64,000 nt of DNA from Phaeosaccion multiseriatum (Eukaryota; Ochrophyta, other classes), in NCBI GenBank assembly GCA_965112735.1, contig OZ218957.1:1922001-1986000 (forward strand), read 5' to 3'. A program made the translations under genes and the position numbers. This document shows, in pieces, positions 36,001-43,724 of this stretch (its first letter is position 1; every line of letters starts with the position of its first letter). The notes under the pieces were generated by a model. It saw nothing but the letters and a program-made list of their open reading frames with translations, did not search any database and was not told where the DNA came from.

Positions 36001-39000
36001 TCCATGTTGAGCGAGCTGCCAGAGGTTGTGCGCTCGCTTGGGGTATCGATCTTGATGTGCACTCCGTCACTACTGTCCTTGCTCCCACAGCCTCATGGTG
36101 GAGAAGTGGCTTTCCCGAGTCTTCGGTCGATCGCGCTTGGGGGAGAGGCCTTACGTCAAGAGCAGGTCGAGTACTGGAAACACCGAGTGCGACTGTGGAA
36201 CGGATTTGGACCCACCGAGACGACGATGGTAGTTACCTGCCACGAGTACACACCTTCTGCCGTGCCGAGCGCGTCCGTCATCGGCAAGCCCCAAGCCGGC
36301 GTGCAAGTGTATGTGGTGGACAAGCGTCTGCAGCTGGTGCCTCAGGGCGTGGAGGGCGAGCTGTGCATTGGGGGGAGACAGCTGGCGCGTGGGTACTTGA
36401 ATCGCCCAGAGCTCACGTCGAAGGCCTTCATCCCCGCGCCCTTCCTGACGGATCAGCGCAGAGTGTATCGTACGGTAAGTCGAAAAGGTTGCCCATGGGT
36501 GTGCGGCTTTGTGTAGTGTACATTTGGCTTGCTTTTGGCATGCCATGCCGTGAAAAGCAGAGACCGCAGGGGGAGGTAGTTCTCTCTGTTGCCCTGTGGC
36601 ACTGTTCTCCCCCCTCATCTGACGCGTCTCAAACTTAACACGTTCTGACAGGGTGACTTGGTGCGGCAGCTGGCAGACGGATCGCTGGTGTTTAGGGGTC
36701 GCCGAGACTCTCAAGTGAAGGTGCGCGGCCATCGCATTGAGCTGGGCGAGGTGGAGGCTGCGCTGCTCCATCAAGAGGGGGTGGTGAGCGCTGTGGCAGC
36801 CGTGGACAGAGAGCGCAAGACGGTTGTGGCGGCTTTGACACCTTCTAGTGCCGAAGTTGAGATGGTTCTGCAAGGAGTGAGCAAGCTGCTACCGGCATAC
36901 ATGGTGCCGAGCAAGGCTGTGGCCATGGATGCTCTACCGATGACGAGCAGCGGGAAGCGAGACGTGAAAGAGGTTCTCAGAGCCATTCGAGCGGCACATG
37001 ACCATGGCCCTGGCAGGCAGGGTAGCGTAGGCGCCAGCGATGACGCACCTATGGACGACACCACCCGTCAAGTGCTCGACATTATGCGAGAGGCCGTTGG
37101 GCGACCGGATCTGCGAGCCAGCGACGACTGGTTCGCCGAGGGAGGTACTTCGCTTAACGCTGCAAGTGTCACTGCGCGCATCCGCGCAGAGGTGCCAGGC
37201 CTCGAGGTGAGTAGGATGGAGGGCGGTCTTTCTGCTGTGGTCGGTACTTCCAAATGGTTTGCTAATATAGATGTTGACTGTCGGATATCCTTACTCGTTG
37301 CTGTACTCAGGCGCTCCAGGTGGCGGAGATGTTCCAGACACCCACCGCGAGGGGTGTGTCTCGCTTGTGTGCGAGCAGGGAGGACACGCTTCCTGGCATG
37401 ATGGTGATATCGCCTGTAGGCGACGATTGTGAGGCTCCAGCGTCGTACCAACAGGAGCACATGCTGCTGTCGGACCTGGCGCTGCGAGCGGGCGACCCAG
37501 ACGGGCGGGCGCGATACAATGTGCCCATGCTTCTACCCGTGCCCAGCTCCGAGTCGGAGAGAGAGCCCAGCGAGGTTGTGGACGGCTTGTCCCGTGCCCT
37601 CTCCGCCATGGTGCAGCGTCACGATGTTCTGCGATTGGCGCTAGGCTGGTCACCGGAGGGGACGCTGCAGCAGGTGCGGCTGCAGACCACAGCAGCGGAG
37701 GTTGTGGCGTCAGTGCTCCTGTCCGCCGAGGCGAACAGCATCGAAGAGGCCGAGAGCGTACTATTGGCAGAGGCGGGGCGTCTGTTTGACTTCGACGAGG
37801 AAAGGCCACTCTGGCGCAGCACCATCGTCACGCTTGCACCGGCCCAGGATGGTGAGAAGGAGCACCCGCTGGGGCAGCAAGCTGTGCTGTGTGTCTTCCA
37901 CCACTCCGTCATGGATGGGTGGTCGTCCAAGCTGTTCTCGCGCGAGCTGTTGGTCATGTGGGGGGCTGTCGTGTCTGGCCGAGAGGCGACGAAGGCGCTA
38001 GCGGCTCTGCCGTTTGGGTATGCAGACTACTCCCGGTGGCAGCGGTCGCGACTGGACGGGGACAACGGCCTGGCCCTGGAGCAGCTGTTGGAGTACTGGC
38101 AGGGGCAGCTAACGGGGGCGTCTTCACTGAACCTGCCCCTCGACCGACCGCTCGGTGCTTTCGGCCCGCACCTGACGGAGACTGTAGGTCAAGACGGGAG
38201 TGTGGGGGGGGGCGCCGGGAGCGTCGCTATTGTTCTGCCGGCTTCCCTGATAGTGAAGCTGAGCAACCTATGCTCGAGCAGCTCCGTCACGCTGTTTGTG
38301 GGGCTCATGGGCGCGTTCCAAGTGCTGCTGGCTCGTGTGTGCGGAGCGGAGGATGTGGTGGTGGGCACTGCTCACTTCGGAAGAGACGTGGCGCAAGGCT
38401 TGGAGGGCGTGCTGGGATGCTTCGTCAACACCCTCGCGTTCCGTCTGGGCCTGGGAGGAAGCCCCAGCTTTCGGGAGGTGCTGCTTCGCGTACAGGTCGT
38501 GTATCTGGGTGCCATGAAGCACGCCGAGGCACCGTTCCACAAGGTGGTGGAGCGGGCCCAGCTGGGCACACAGAGTGGTGGCAAGGCGCTGCAAGCCTTC
38601 TTTGTACTGCAGGAGGGAGATGCCAGCGCCGTGGAGGAGGAGGCCCTGCTGTCATCTGGAGCACGCCACAAGATCATGACGGAGGAGGCTGGAGAGCAGC
38701 AGGCCAACCACTTTAGCAAGACGGACATCGAGCTATGCCTTGTGCGCAGCACGGACAGTGCATCGGACATGCACGGCAGCCTGTGCTTCAATACGGCGGT
38801 GCTCGACCAGGCCACAGTGGAGACCCTGGGGCGGAGCTTTGTGGCGCTGCTGGAGAGTGCAGTGGGCAGGCCGGGCGAGAGCGTGTGGAAGCTGAGTCTC
38901 TTGGCACACGAGGACCGTGTGAAGGTGGTGGAGACGTTGAGCGGCGCTGCACTGGTGGCGGGGGATGCAAATGGAGATGAGGAGGGAGGTGCAGAGGAAG

Positions 39001-42000
39001 CATCACCACCACCGCCCCTCCTGCATGCGGCTTTCGAAGAGATGGCCTCTCGCAGTCCGGAGCAAGAAGCCCTGCACGAGTATGAGACAGGTCGAGTGAT
39101 GAGCTACGGGGAGCTGAATGGGCATGCGAATGCGGTGGCATGCATGCTGCAGGGGAGGGGCGTGGGGCCGGAGTGCCTGGTGGGGGTGCTGATTGCTGGG
39201 GACTGCGTGGAGGCGGTTGTGGCAGTGCTGGGCGTGCTCAAGGCCGGGGCGGCGTACGTGCCCCTGGATCCCGAGCATCCCGACGATAGGCTGTCGATGA
39301 TCGCACAAGACGCCGGGCTGAACGTCGTTCTGACAGCAGCATCTGGGGCGGACCATGAGGAACAAGGCCCACCCTCAGGCGGTAGGTCGGCTCGCACCGT
39401 CGGAGACGCGAGCTGTGTGGATGTAAGGACCATGATGCAGCTCGAGGGGGCTGCTACGACAGTCTCTGAGGTGGAGTGCAAGGCCGTCGACATCAATGTG
39501 GCGTATGTGATATACACGTCTGGCAGCACCGGGCGACCGAAGGGTGTGGTGGTCGAGCATAGAAACGCGGCCAGCTTCATGGCGACTCTCTACGAAACGA
39601 TGCTCGGCACTATAGACCCTTCGTCACGGGTTCTGCAGAGCAGCGCTTTGACTTTCGACATGTCGGTGACGTTGATCTTCGGGGCTCTGTCATGCGGGGC
39701 GACGCTGTGCCTGGTGCAAAGGCTCTCCATGTTGAGCGAGCTGCCAGAGGTTGTGCGCTCGCTTGGGGTATCGATCTTGATGTGCACTCCGTCACTACTG
39801 TCCTTGCTCCCACAGCCTCATGGTGGAGAAGTGGCTTTCCCGAGTCTTCGGTCCATCGCGCTTGGGGGAGAGGCCTTACGTCAAGAGCAGGTCGAGTACT
39901 GGAAACACCGAGTGCGACTGTGGAACGGATTTGGACCCACCGAGACGACGATGGTAGTTACCTGCCACGAGTACACACCTTCTGCCGTGCCGAGCGCGTC
40001 CGTCATCGGCAAGCCCCAAGCCGGCGTGCAAGTGTATGTGGTGGACAAGCGTCTGCAGCTGGTGCCTCAGGGCGTGGAGGGCGAGCTGTGCATTGGGGGG
40101 AGACAGCTGGCGCGTGGGTACTTGAATCACCCAGAGCTCACGTCGAAGGCCTTCATCCCCGCGCCCTTCTTGGCGGACCAGCGCAGAGTGTATCGTACGG
40201 TAAGTGGAAAAGGTTGCCCATGGGTGTGCGGCTTTGTGTAGTGTACATTTGGCTTGCTTTTGGCACCCCATGCAGTGAAAAGCAGAGAGCTCAGGGGGGG
40301 GGGGGTGGAGGTAGTTCTATCTGTTGCCTTGTGGCTCTGTTCTCATCTGACGCGTCTCAAACTTAACACCTTCTGACAGGGTGACTTGGTGCGGCAACTG
40401 GCAGACGGATCGCTGGTGTTTAGGGGTCGGCGAGACTCTCAAGTGAAGGTGCGCGGCCATCGCATTGAGCTGGGCGAGGTGGAGGCTGCGCTGCTCCATC
40501 AAGAGGGTGTGAGGAGTGCTGTGGCAGCCGTGGACAGAGAGCGTGAGACGGTTGTGGCGGCTCTGACACCTTCTAGTGCCGAAGTTGAGATGGTGCTGCA
40601 AGGAGTGAGTAAGCTGCTACCGGCATACATGGTGCCGAGCAAGGCTGTGGCCATGGATGCTCTACCGATGACGAGCAGCGGGAAGCGAGACGTGAAAGAG
40701 GTGCTGAGAATGATCAAGGTGGAAGCGAAGGGGAAGGAGTCCGGTGTACAATCGTCCGACGGCGACGAGGCGTTAGGCGACACTGCCCGCCAAGTGCTGG
40801 GCATCCTTAGGCAGGCCACGGAGCAGCCTCACTTGCAGGCCAGTGACGACCTGTTCGCAGAGGGAGGCACATCGTTGAGCGCGGCTCAGGCGGTTTCGCG
40901 TATCCGGGCAGAGGTGCCCGGCTTCGAGGTGAGTGACTTTGAGCACAAAGCATTTGTCATCTTGTGTCCCGCTCTTGTCGCTGACCCTGTTGTGTCTGTG
41001 TGACTCCTGCAGGCTCTGACAGTAATGCAAATCTTCCAGAACCGAACCGCTGTGGCACTTTCAGTGCTTGGTGCCGCGGAGGAGGGCCGAGGCAGAGGAG
41101 ACAGCGAAGCCCGACTGAAGGACGAGGAGCGCGATTTGTCAGTCGGTGGAGAAGGGGAAGCGATGAAAGCGCACCGGAGGCTCAGCACTGGCAAGCAAGT
41201 GGTGCTGCAGATTCTGAGTTGGCTACTTGTTGTTGCTGTGCTCAGCTGCGGGTTTTCTCCCAGCTTCGTTGGCGTGTACTTGCTACGTAGAGCAGGGCGC
41301 GGCAATACGACGATTCTTTCTTGGCTACCACTCCTCGTCGTCGTGTCAGTAAGCTGTGTCCTTGCCCTGATTGCAGTGGTGAAGTGGACTGTGCTTGGCC
41401 GCATGCGACCGGGGCGATGGTCCGTGAGGAGCTCGTACTACTGGCGGTGGTATGCTGTGCAGAATGTGCTGAAACTTGCCACACTGCTGATTTCTGTCCT
41501 CCGTGGTACCTTCGCCTTGCGGGTGTGGAACCGCCTGCTGGGGGCACGAATCAGTGGAAGCGCACGCTTAGAGAGCTGGTTGCTGCACGAGCATGACTTG
41601 ATCGAGATTGGAGAAGGGGCCGTGATCGAGTACGGAGCCATCATTCGCCCGTCTGTAATTACTCGGAATGGCATGCTCCATGTTCATCGCGTGAGGATCG
41701 GGAAGGGAGCAAAGGTGGGAATACTGTCCAACGTGTGTCCGTCTCCCTGGGAGGGGCGGCAGACACAGGAGGGGGAGGAGGGCCTGAATGAGGAGCCAAA
41801 GGACTTGGTCATCGGCGAGGGGATGGAGCTCGGTCCGTACGCGTCGCTCGGCCATTCGTCACTCTCTGGCCCGCTGGCAGAGGTCCAGCGCGAGCAGGGG
41901 CTGCGGCGGATAAGAAAAGAGCTTTGTGCCTTGGTCCTGCTTTCAGTGACCAACTTGGGGTCGTACCTGCTGCCCCTCTGGATACTCGTGCTTGCCGGTG

Positions 42001-43637
42001 GGGGCGATGACGACGGCGCGGGGGAGAGTGTCCCCATCTTCGCTCGTGCATTGGCATTCCCCGTGCTGCTGTTGACTGTAAGCCTGCTGTACATGGTGGC
42101 AGTGCTATCGCTACAGCGTGTGTTCTTGCTGCTCGGCCCCAGCGCCACGACACGGCTGTCACTCGGAGTTCTTCAGGAGAGTCCTCTCTTCAAGGTTGGC
42201 TCCCTTCTTGTGGCACAATGTGGGCTCAACCGTGCTTTTGCTTCCGCCATGGGCGCCAGGCTGGAGCGGGGGTGCGCACTTCTTACCCTTCCTATCACTA
42301 CGATATGGGAGAAGCTCAGGATGGAGGAAAACTCCCAGATCGCGGGCTCTGTGCACCTTTTTGCTGATGCGGGTGGTCGTGGAGAGGAGGATACGCAAAG
42401 CATCACAATCGGGCGCTTCAGCATTGTTGCGAACGAAGCTGTTCTCCTAGGCGGAGCTTGCATTGGGGACGGAAGCACGGTCGCAGATCGCACCGTTGTG
42501 AGTAGAGACGACGACGTGCCGCGCAACTCTTCTGTAGTGGGCGCCCCTCGGCCGTTTGTATTGCCGAACCCAGTGAGTGCTGCTGCTGAGAAGGATAGCG
42601 TCGATGCAGCAGCCAGTCTTCCTGTTCCGTCGAGGATGCACAATGCGCTGTGTGGGCTTGCGACTGTGGTGCTGTTCCTCGGCGTATGGTGTCCGGGGGT
42701 GCTGATCAGCGCGTCGGCATCTGACCTGCTTCTTCGCAACGGCCATGTGCATGGGGCTGCCGCCTTCTGTCCCTTCGTCCTTCCGGAAGTGGTGGCGAGG
42801 GATACTCTGAGCGAGAGCCATACTGGAGTGTTCTTTCTTGTGTTGGGGAGCTTCGTCTTTCAAGTTCTCATGGGCTTGGCGGGCGCTTGCTCAGCCATAA
42901 TTTTCCATCGCCTTCTCGCCACATCCTTGCATGCCAGAGAGGGGCAGCCTCCCATAGCGCTCGATTCGTCTTCGTTGGATTTATACCGCTTGGGCAGCAT
43001 GGGCCCCACCTTCATAGAAGCTCTCTGCATCAATTACTTCGCGGGCGGGCCGGTGTACGCGGCGTGGCTGCGGCTGCTGGGGGCACGTGTTGGCAAGGAC
43101 ACATCTTTATGGCTCAGGCCTACTGATGCGCATCTTCTCGTCATTGGAGACGAAGCGGTGATGTTGCAAGACTCCACAGTCTTCGCGCACACCATCGAAG
43201 GCACGGGAGGGTTCGTCTTCAAGACTGTGCAAGTCGGGGAGAACGCGTGGCTCGGAGCAAGGGCTCACTTGCAGCCTGGATGCCGCGTTGAAGCAGGAGC
43301 TAACGTTGGTGACTTGAGCATGGCCATGAGAGGTGAAAGTGTCACCAATTCAAAGCGTGGAGACGTGGTGTGGGTGGGCATACCGCTGAGAAAGCACATC
43401 TTGTCCTCCCGAGCGCGCGCTGCGCCGCGTCACGGAACGGAGCTGGACAGCGGCGGAGCCCCGGCAGAAGAGCGAACCCTTCGCAACAAGGGCAGTGGAG
43501 AGTCGAGGAGACATGTGGTTCGAGAGAGAAGTAGCCCTCGCCGAGGAGTAGCGGCTTTCCGGTGGCAGAGTGGCAGTGGCGTCGATGAGCATCAGCCTGA
43601 CGAGACAAAGACTGACGATGGATTCGAGGTAGTTTGA
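1..43637 (+). CDS. Giant hybrid type I PKS-NRPS megasynthase with cis beta-branching cassette (5'-partial)
   Basis: One multi-exon gene, open at the left edge and ending at TGA 43635-43637. Exons read from GT-AG borders and frame continuity: <1-904, 1067-5333, 5457-5531, 5702-8635, 8765-9130, 9240-9791, 9948-10521, 10670-13711 (frame break near 12.6 kb), 13861-19962, 20121-26219, 26377-32737, 32915-33481, 33586-36474, 36652-37206, 37311-40199, 40380-40928, 41013-43637. Every other junction joins in frame and restores a conserved motif (for example SPDW|RCKTFDA in KS domains, YRT|GDLV in adenylation domains). Order: ACP; KS-AT-DH-ER-KR(degenerate)-ACPx3; ECH-ECH-HMGS-KS(no His)-ACP; KS-AT-DH-ER-KR-ACP twice; KS-AT-KR-ACP; (C-A-T)x3; membrane/beta-helix terminal domain. 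No thioesterase or reductase release domain is visible. It could be two genes if the 12.65-kb break is real. The polyketide/peptide assembly role is certain; the product is inferred. Confidence 0.93.
3..206 (+). other. ACP domain of the upstream module
   Basis: Carrier domain cut by or just inside the window edge. The GLDSM motif carries the phosphopantetheine Ser at 84-86, followed by the usual helix [13 protein letters not shown]. It carries the intermediate made by a module outside the window and hands it to the KS that starts near base 276. Confidence 0.85.
276..1674 (+). other. Module 1 ketosynthase (KS), split by intron 905-1066
   Basis: Beta-ketoacyl synthase with all three catalytic elements: Cys in DTACSSS (756-758), His in EAHGTGTS (1323-1325) and His in KTNIGHLEG (1443-1445). 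It should therefore condense normally. A 162-base intron (gtacgt...ctcag) splits it between SPDG and RCKTFDA in phase 2. That position is shared by the three later extending KS domains. The C-terminal motif [11 protein letters not shown] is intact. Confidence 0.93.
1731..2790 (+). other. Module 1 acyltransferase (AT), malonyl type
   Basis: Loads the extender unit onto the module's ACP. It has the GHSLGE active site (Ser 2049-2051) and the HAFH motif at 2358-2369, which in known AT families indicates malonyl-CoA rather than methylmalonyl-CoA. Very similar to the AT domains of modules 2-4. So methyl branches are more likely to come from the downstream HMGS cassette than from the extender unit. 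Confidence 0.88.
2881..3700 (+). other. Module 1 dehydratase (DH), possibly impaired
   Basis: Double-hotdog DH with the catalytic His in [11 protein letters not shown] (His codon 2919-2921), matching HxxxGxxxxP. The second-hotdog motif, normally HPxxLD, reads [10 protein letters not shown] here, so the catalytic Asp is Glu (3432-3434) and the preceding His is Asp. Modules 2 and 3 keep HPAVLD. Activity is doubtful. That fits with the degenerate KR downstream, since no beta-hydroxyl would be available to dehydrate. Confidence 0.72.
4270..5320 (+). other. Module 1 enoylreductase (ER)
   Basis: Zinc-independent MDR enoylreductase: substrate-domain motif [12 protein letters not shown] and NADPH-binding motif [13 protein letters not shown], then [10 protein letters not shown]. 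It looks intact although the DH and KR of the same module look impaired. One reading is that it reduces the double bond made after beta-branching by the crotonase domains, as a dedicated ER does in the curacin pathway. That role is inference. The segment 3720-4250 between DH and ER is the diverged structural half of the KR. Confidence 0.85.
5457..6450 (+). other. Module 1 ketoreductase (KR), degenerate
   Basis: Encoded by a 75-base micro-exon (5457-5531) plus the exon from 5702. The Rossmann glycine motif reads [10 protein letters not shown] instead of GGLGGLG. The fold continues with [15 protein letters not shown] and [12 protein letters not shown], so the Ser is present. The usual NYAAAN Tyr motif is replaced by DDVGAHAS and the catalytic Tyr is missing. 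The domain should be inactive, leaving a beta-ketone on the tandem ACPs. The two introns around the micro-exon are 5334-5456 and 5532-5701. Confidence 0.8.
6617..7530 (+). other. Three tandem acyl carrier proteins
   Basis: Three nearly identical carrier domains, each with LPELGLDSL and the phosphopantetheine Ser at 6725-6727, 7064-7066 and 7403-7405. The period is exactly 339 bases (113 residues), including a Ser/Pro-rich linker that is also repeated. Tandem ACPs are typical acceptors for HMGS-type beta-branching. The Trp that flags beta-branching ACPs in bacteria (six residues after the Ser) is not at that position; a Trp lies nine residues after the Ser ([11 protein letters not shown]). Confidence 0.92.
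7640..8285 (+). other. Crotonase-fold domain 1, ECH1-like dehydratase
   Basis: Enoyl-CoA hydratase/isomerase fold: [10 protein letters not shown] region, oxyanion-hole segment [10 protein letters not shown] and [11 protein letters not shown] with its Glu at 7988-7990. Retaining this Glu fits the ECH1 role in beta-branching, which is dehydration of the HMG-like intermediate. It directly follows the triple ACP and precedes a second crotonase domain. Assignment as ECH1 rests on the Glu and on order. Confidence 0.85.
8300..9130 (+). other. Crotonase-fold domain 2, ECH2-like decarboxylase
   Basis: Second crotonase domain, split by intron 8636-8764 inside the oxyanion motif ([16 protein letters not shown]). 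The acidic residue of the PExxxG motif is replaced: [13 protein letters not shown] has Asn at 8843-8845. Loss of this acid is expected in ECH2 enzymes, which decarboxylate the glutaconyl-type intermediate instead of dehydrating. ECH1 followed by ECH2 matches the reaction order of known cassettes. A Pro/Ser-rich linker (about 9240-9560) follows. Confidence 0.83.
9565..11190 (+). other. HMG-CoA-synthase domain (HCS) fused in cis
   Basis: Starts at [15 protein letters not shown] and spans introns 9792-9947 and 10522-10669. The catalytic triad of the family is complete: Glu in EVGTES (9957-9959), Cys in NACYGGTAA (10059-10061) and His in [12 protein letters not shown] (10449-10451). Further family motifs are [18 protein letters not shown] and [15 protein letters not shown]. 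It should condense an acetyl unit with a beta-ketoacyl-ACP. By eye the motifs are closer to the eukaryotic mevalonate-pathway HMGCS than to bacterial PKS-associated HCS. Its internal introns also suggest origin from a nuclear gene. Confidence 0.92.
11230..12605 (+). other. Ketosynthase lacking one catalytic His (non-elongating KS candidate)
   Basis: KS fold with Cys in DMACSSSF (11782-11784) and first His in [11 protein letters not shown] (12226-12228). The second His motif, KTNIGHLEG elsewhere in the gene, is KPNMGNLEG with Asn at 12373-12375. Without it the decarboxylative condensation should fail, so it may only pass the chain on, as KS0 domains do in trans-AT PKSs. It lacks the intron that all extending KS domains here have, has a Ser-rich insertion near 12100, and is followed directly by an ACP with no AT. 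Confidence 0.88.
12600..12660 (+). other. Reading-frame break after the non-elongating KS
   Basis: The KS frame runs through NAHVLI and stops at TGA 12655-12657. The following ACP/KS frame is open upstream of this point and has an ATG at 12654-12656, overlapping the stop. I find no convincing GT-AG intron of the usual 85-180 bases here. One missing base in this short stretch (a run of four G at 12606-12609 is the obvious site) would join the frames. Alternatives are a real frameshift or two separate genes. Confidence 0.7.
12740..13010 (+). other. ACP after the non-elongating KS
   Basis: Carrier domain with [14 protein letters not shown] (Ser 12885-12887) and [15 protein letters not shown]. 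It forms a KS-ACP relay module without AT between the HMGS cassette and module 2. This layout resembles a non-elongating pass-through module of trans-AT assembly lines. Confidence 0.85.
13085..19260 (+). other. Module 2: KS-AT-DH-ER-KR-ACP (fully reducing)
   Basis: KS about 13090-14480 with Cys in DTGCSSS (13563-13565), split by intron 13712-13860. AT about 14550-15590 with GHSLGE and HAFH (malonyl). DH about 15650-16500 with the KDHAVNN His and an intact HPAVLD. Diverged KR-structural/linker half about 16540-17170. ER about 17180-18150 with [15 protein letters not shown] about 18170-18760 with [27 protein letters not shown] and an LDD motif, which indicates B-type (D-hydroxy) reduction. ACP Ser 19142-19144. 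All reductive domains look active, so it should add a saturated two-carbon unit. Confidence 0.92.
19330..25510 (+). other. Module 3: KS-AT-DH-ER-KR-ACP (fully reducing)
   Basis: Same architecture as module 2. KS with DTACSSS is split by intron 19963-20120 at the conserved site. AT about 20815-21790 (GHSLGE, HAFH). DH with [12 protein letters not shown] and [12 protein letters not shown] about 23450-24400 with [15 protein letters not shown] about 24420-25010 with [10 protein letters not shown] and [12 protein letters not shown] about 25240-25500 with [14 protein letters not shown]. The start of the next KS is in the same exon. Predicted to add a second saturated two-carbon unit. Confidence 0.92.
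25600..29960 (+). other. Module 4: KS-AT-KR-ACP (beta-hydroxy forming)
   Basis: KS about 25605-27000 with DTACSSS, split by intron 26220-26376 (acceptor AAG). The first His motif is EVHGTGTS rather than [10 protein letters not shown] about 27060-28050, almost the same DNA as the module 3 AT. No DH or ER follows. KR about 28855-29440 has GGLGGLG, the Ser in [10 protein letters not shown] and the Tyr in SAYAGAN, but no LDD (it reads GVTGAKGML), so stereochemistry differs from modules 2-3. ACP about 29700-29950 with [14 protein letters not shown]. The output should be a beta-hydroxyacyl chain passed to the first condensation domain, as in lipopeptides. Confidence 0.9.
30040..33640 (+). other. 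NRPS module 1: condensation-adenylation-thiolation
   Basis: C domain about 30045-31440 with HHCIFDG (HHxxxDG) near 30494. A domain about 31555-33240 with [16 protein letters not shown] (the Asp expected for alpha-amino acids), GFGPTETT and YRT|GDL, split by intron 32738-32914; the A10 Lys is in SSGKQDV. T domain with GGTSLNAA, split by intron 33482-33585. As the first C domain after a PKS ACP it should acylate an amino acid with the polyketide chain. A rough pocket reading (D-M-T-M-I-L-G-M-V-K) does not let me name the residue. Confidence 0.92.
33586..41012 (+). repeat. Tandem 3725-base NRPS module duplication
   Basis: Exon borders recur at a constant 3725-base offset (33586/37311, 36475/40200, 33482/37207), with near-identical exons and introns. 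A third related copy lies upstream from about 30871. Its 3737-base offset at the A-domain intron is explained by a 12-base tandem duplication (gcacctatggac) at 33308-33331 in its T domain. Confidence 0.93.
33700..37370 (+). other. NRPS module 2: condensation-adenylation-thiolation
   Basis: C domain with HHSIMDG starting at 34174; A domain about 35290-36980 with the same core motifs and, by eye, an identical specificity region to modules 1 and 3; T domain with GGTSLNAA. Introns 36475-36651 and 37207-37310 sit at the same positions as in module 1 and the first appears identical in sequence. It should add the same amino acid as module 1. No epimerisation domain is present. Confidence 0.92.
37420..41060 (+). 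other. NRPS module 3: condensation-adenylation-thiolation
   Basis: C domain with HHSVMDG near 37899; A domain about 39015-40700, split by intron 40200-40379; T domain about 40780-41060 with GGTSLSAAQ, split by intron 40929-41012. C and A are near-copies of module 2 at a 3725-base offset. The T domain diverges from the other two from about 40700, probably because it is the old end of the array and contacts the terminal domain. Predicted to add a third residue of the same amino acid. Confidence 0.92.
41160..43637 (+). other. C-terminal membrane / left-handed beta-helix terminal domain (Pls-like)
   Basis: About 825 residues after the last T domain. There are roughly five to six hydrophobic helices (about 41200-41280, 41320-41390, 41930-41990, 42050-42130, 42640-42720 and 42830-42920). 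Between them are hexapeptide-repeat-like stretches ([69 protein letters not shown]). The region [19 protein letters not shown] then [12 protein letters not shown] matches the NRPS terminal domain of poly-lysine-synthetase-type enzymes. The Lys/Arg/Ser-rich tail ends at TGA 43635. It probably anchors the complex in a membrane and takes part in release or chain-length control; that role is inferred. Confidence 0.82.
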
Positions 43638-43681
43638 TCCCTCTAGAATTGTAGCGACAAAGAAGAAGAATAATATATTAT

Positions 43682-43724
43682 TTGTAAAAGGAAATTGAAC
43701 TACGAGTTGTAAAAGGAAATTGAA
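43682..43724 (+). repeat. 18-bp direct repeat just after the megasynthase stop
   Basis: ttgtaaaaggaaattgaa occurs at 43682-43699 and again at 43707-43724, 45-90 bases after the stop codon, in an AT-rich stretch that also holds aataatatatta. This is where 3'-end processing would be expected. No stem-loop is evident. Confidence 0.7.

Noticed and set aside
33586-41012. Transposon-type or CRISPR-type repeat array
   Set aside because: The 3.7-kb units are complete C-A-T modules in frame with introns, so they are gene-internal duplications.
1023-42863. Long antisense open frames opposite the megasynthase
   Set aside because: They recur in every homologous domain copy and encode no recognisable fold; they are shadows of GC-rich coding sequence.
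43304-43318. A copy of the dispersed motif (gttggtgacttgagc) in the terminal domain
   Set aside because: It matches only the first eight bases and lies in ordinary beta-helix coding sequence without a CAG context.
1-43637. Bacterial contamination as the source of the PKS-NRPS genes
   Set aside because: At least 15 GT-AG introns interrupt the frames at conserved domain motifs and every one but the 12.6-kb break rejoins in frame.
41013-43637. Separate acyltransferase or transporter gene after the NRPS
   Set aside because: The frame continues from the last T domain through a normal intron (40929-41012), and the composition matches a known NRPS terminal domain.
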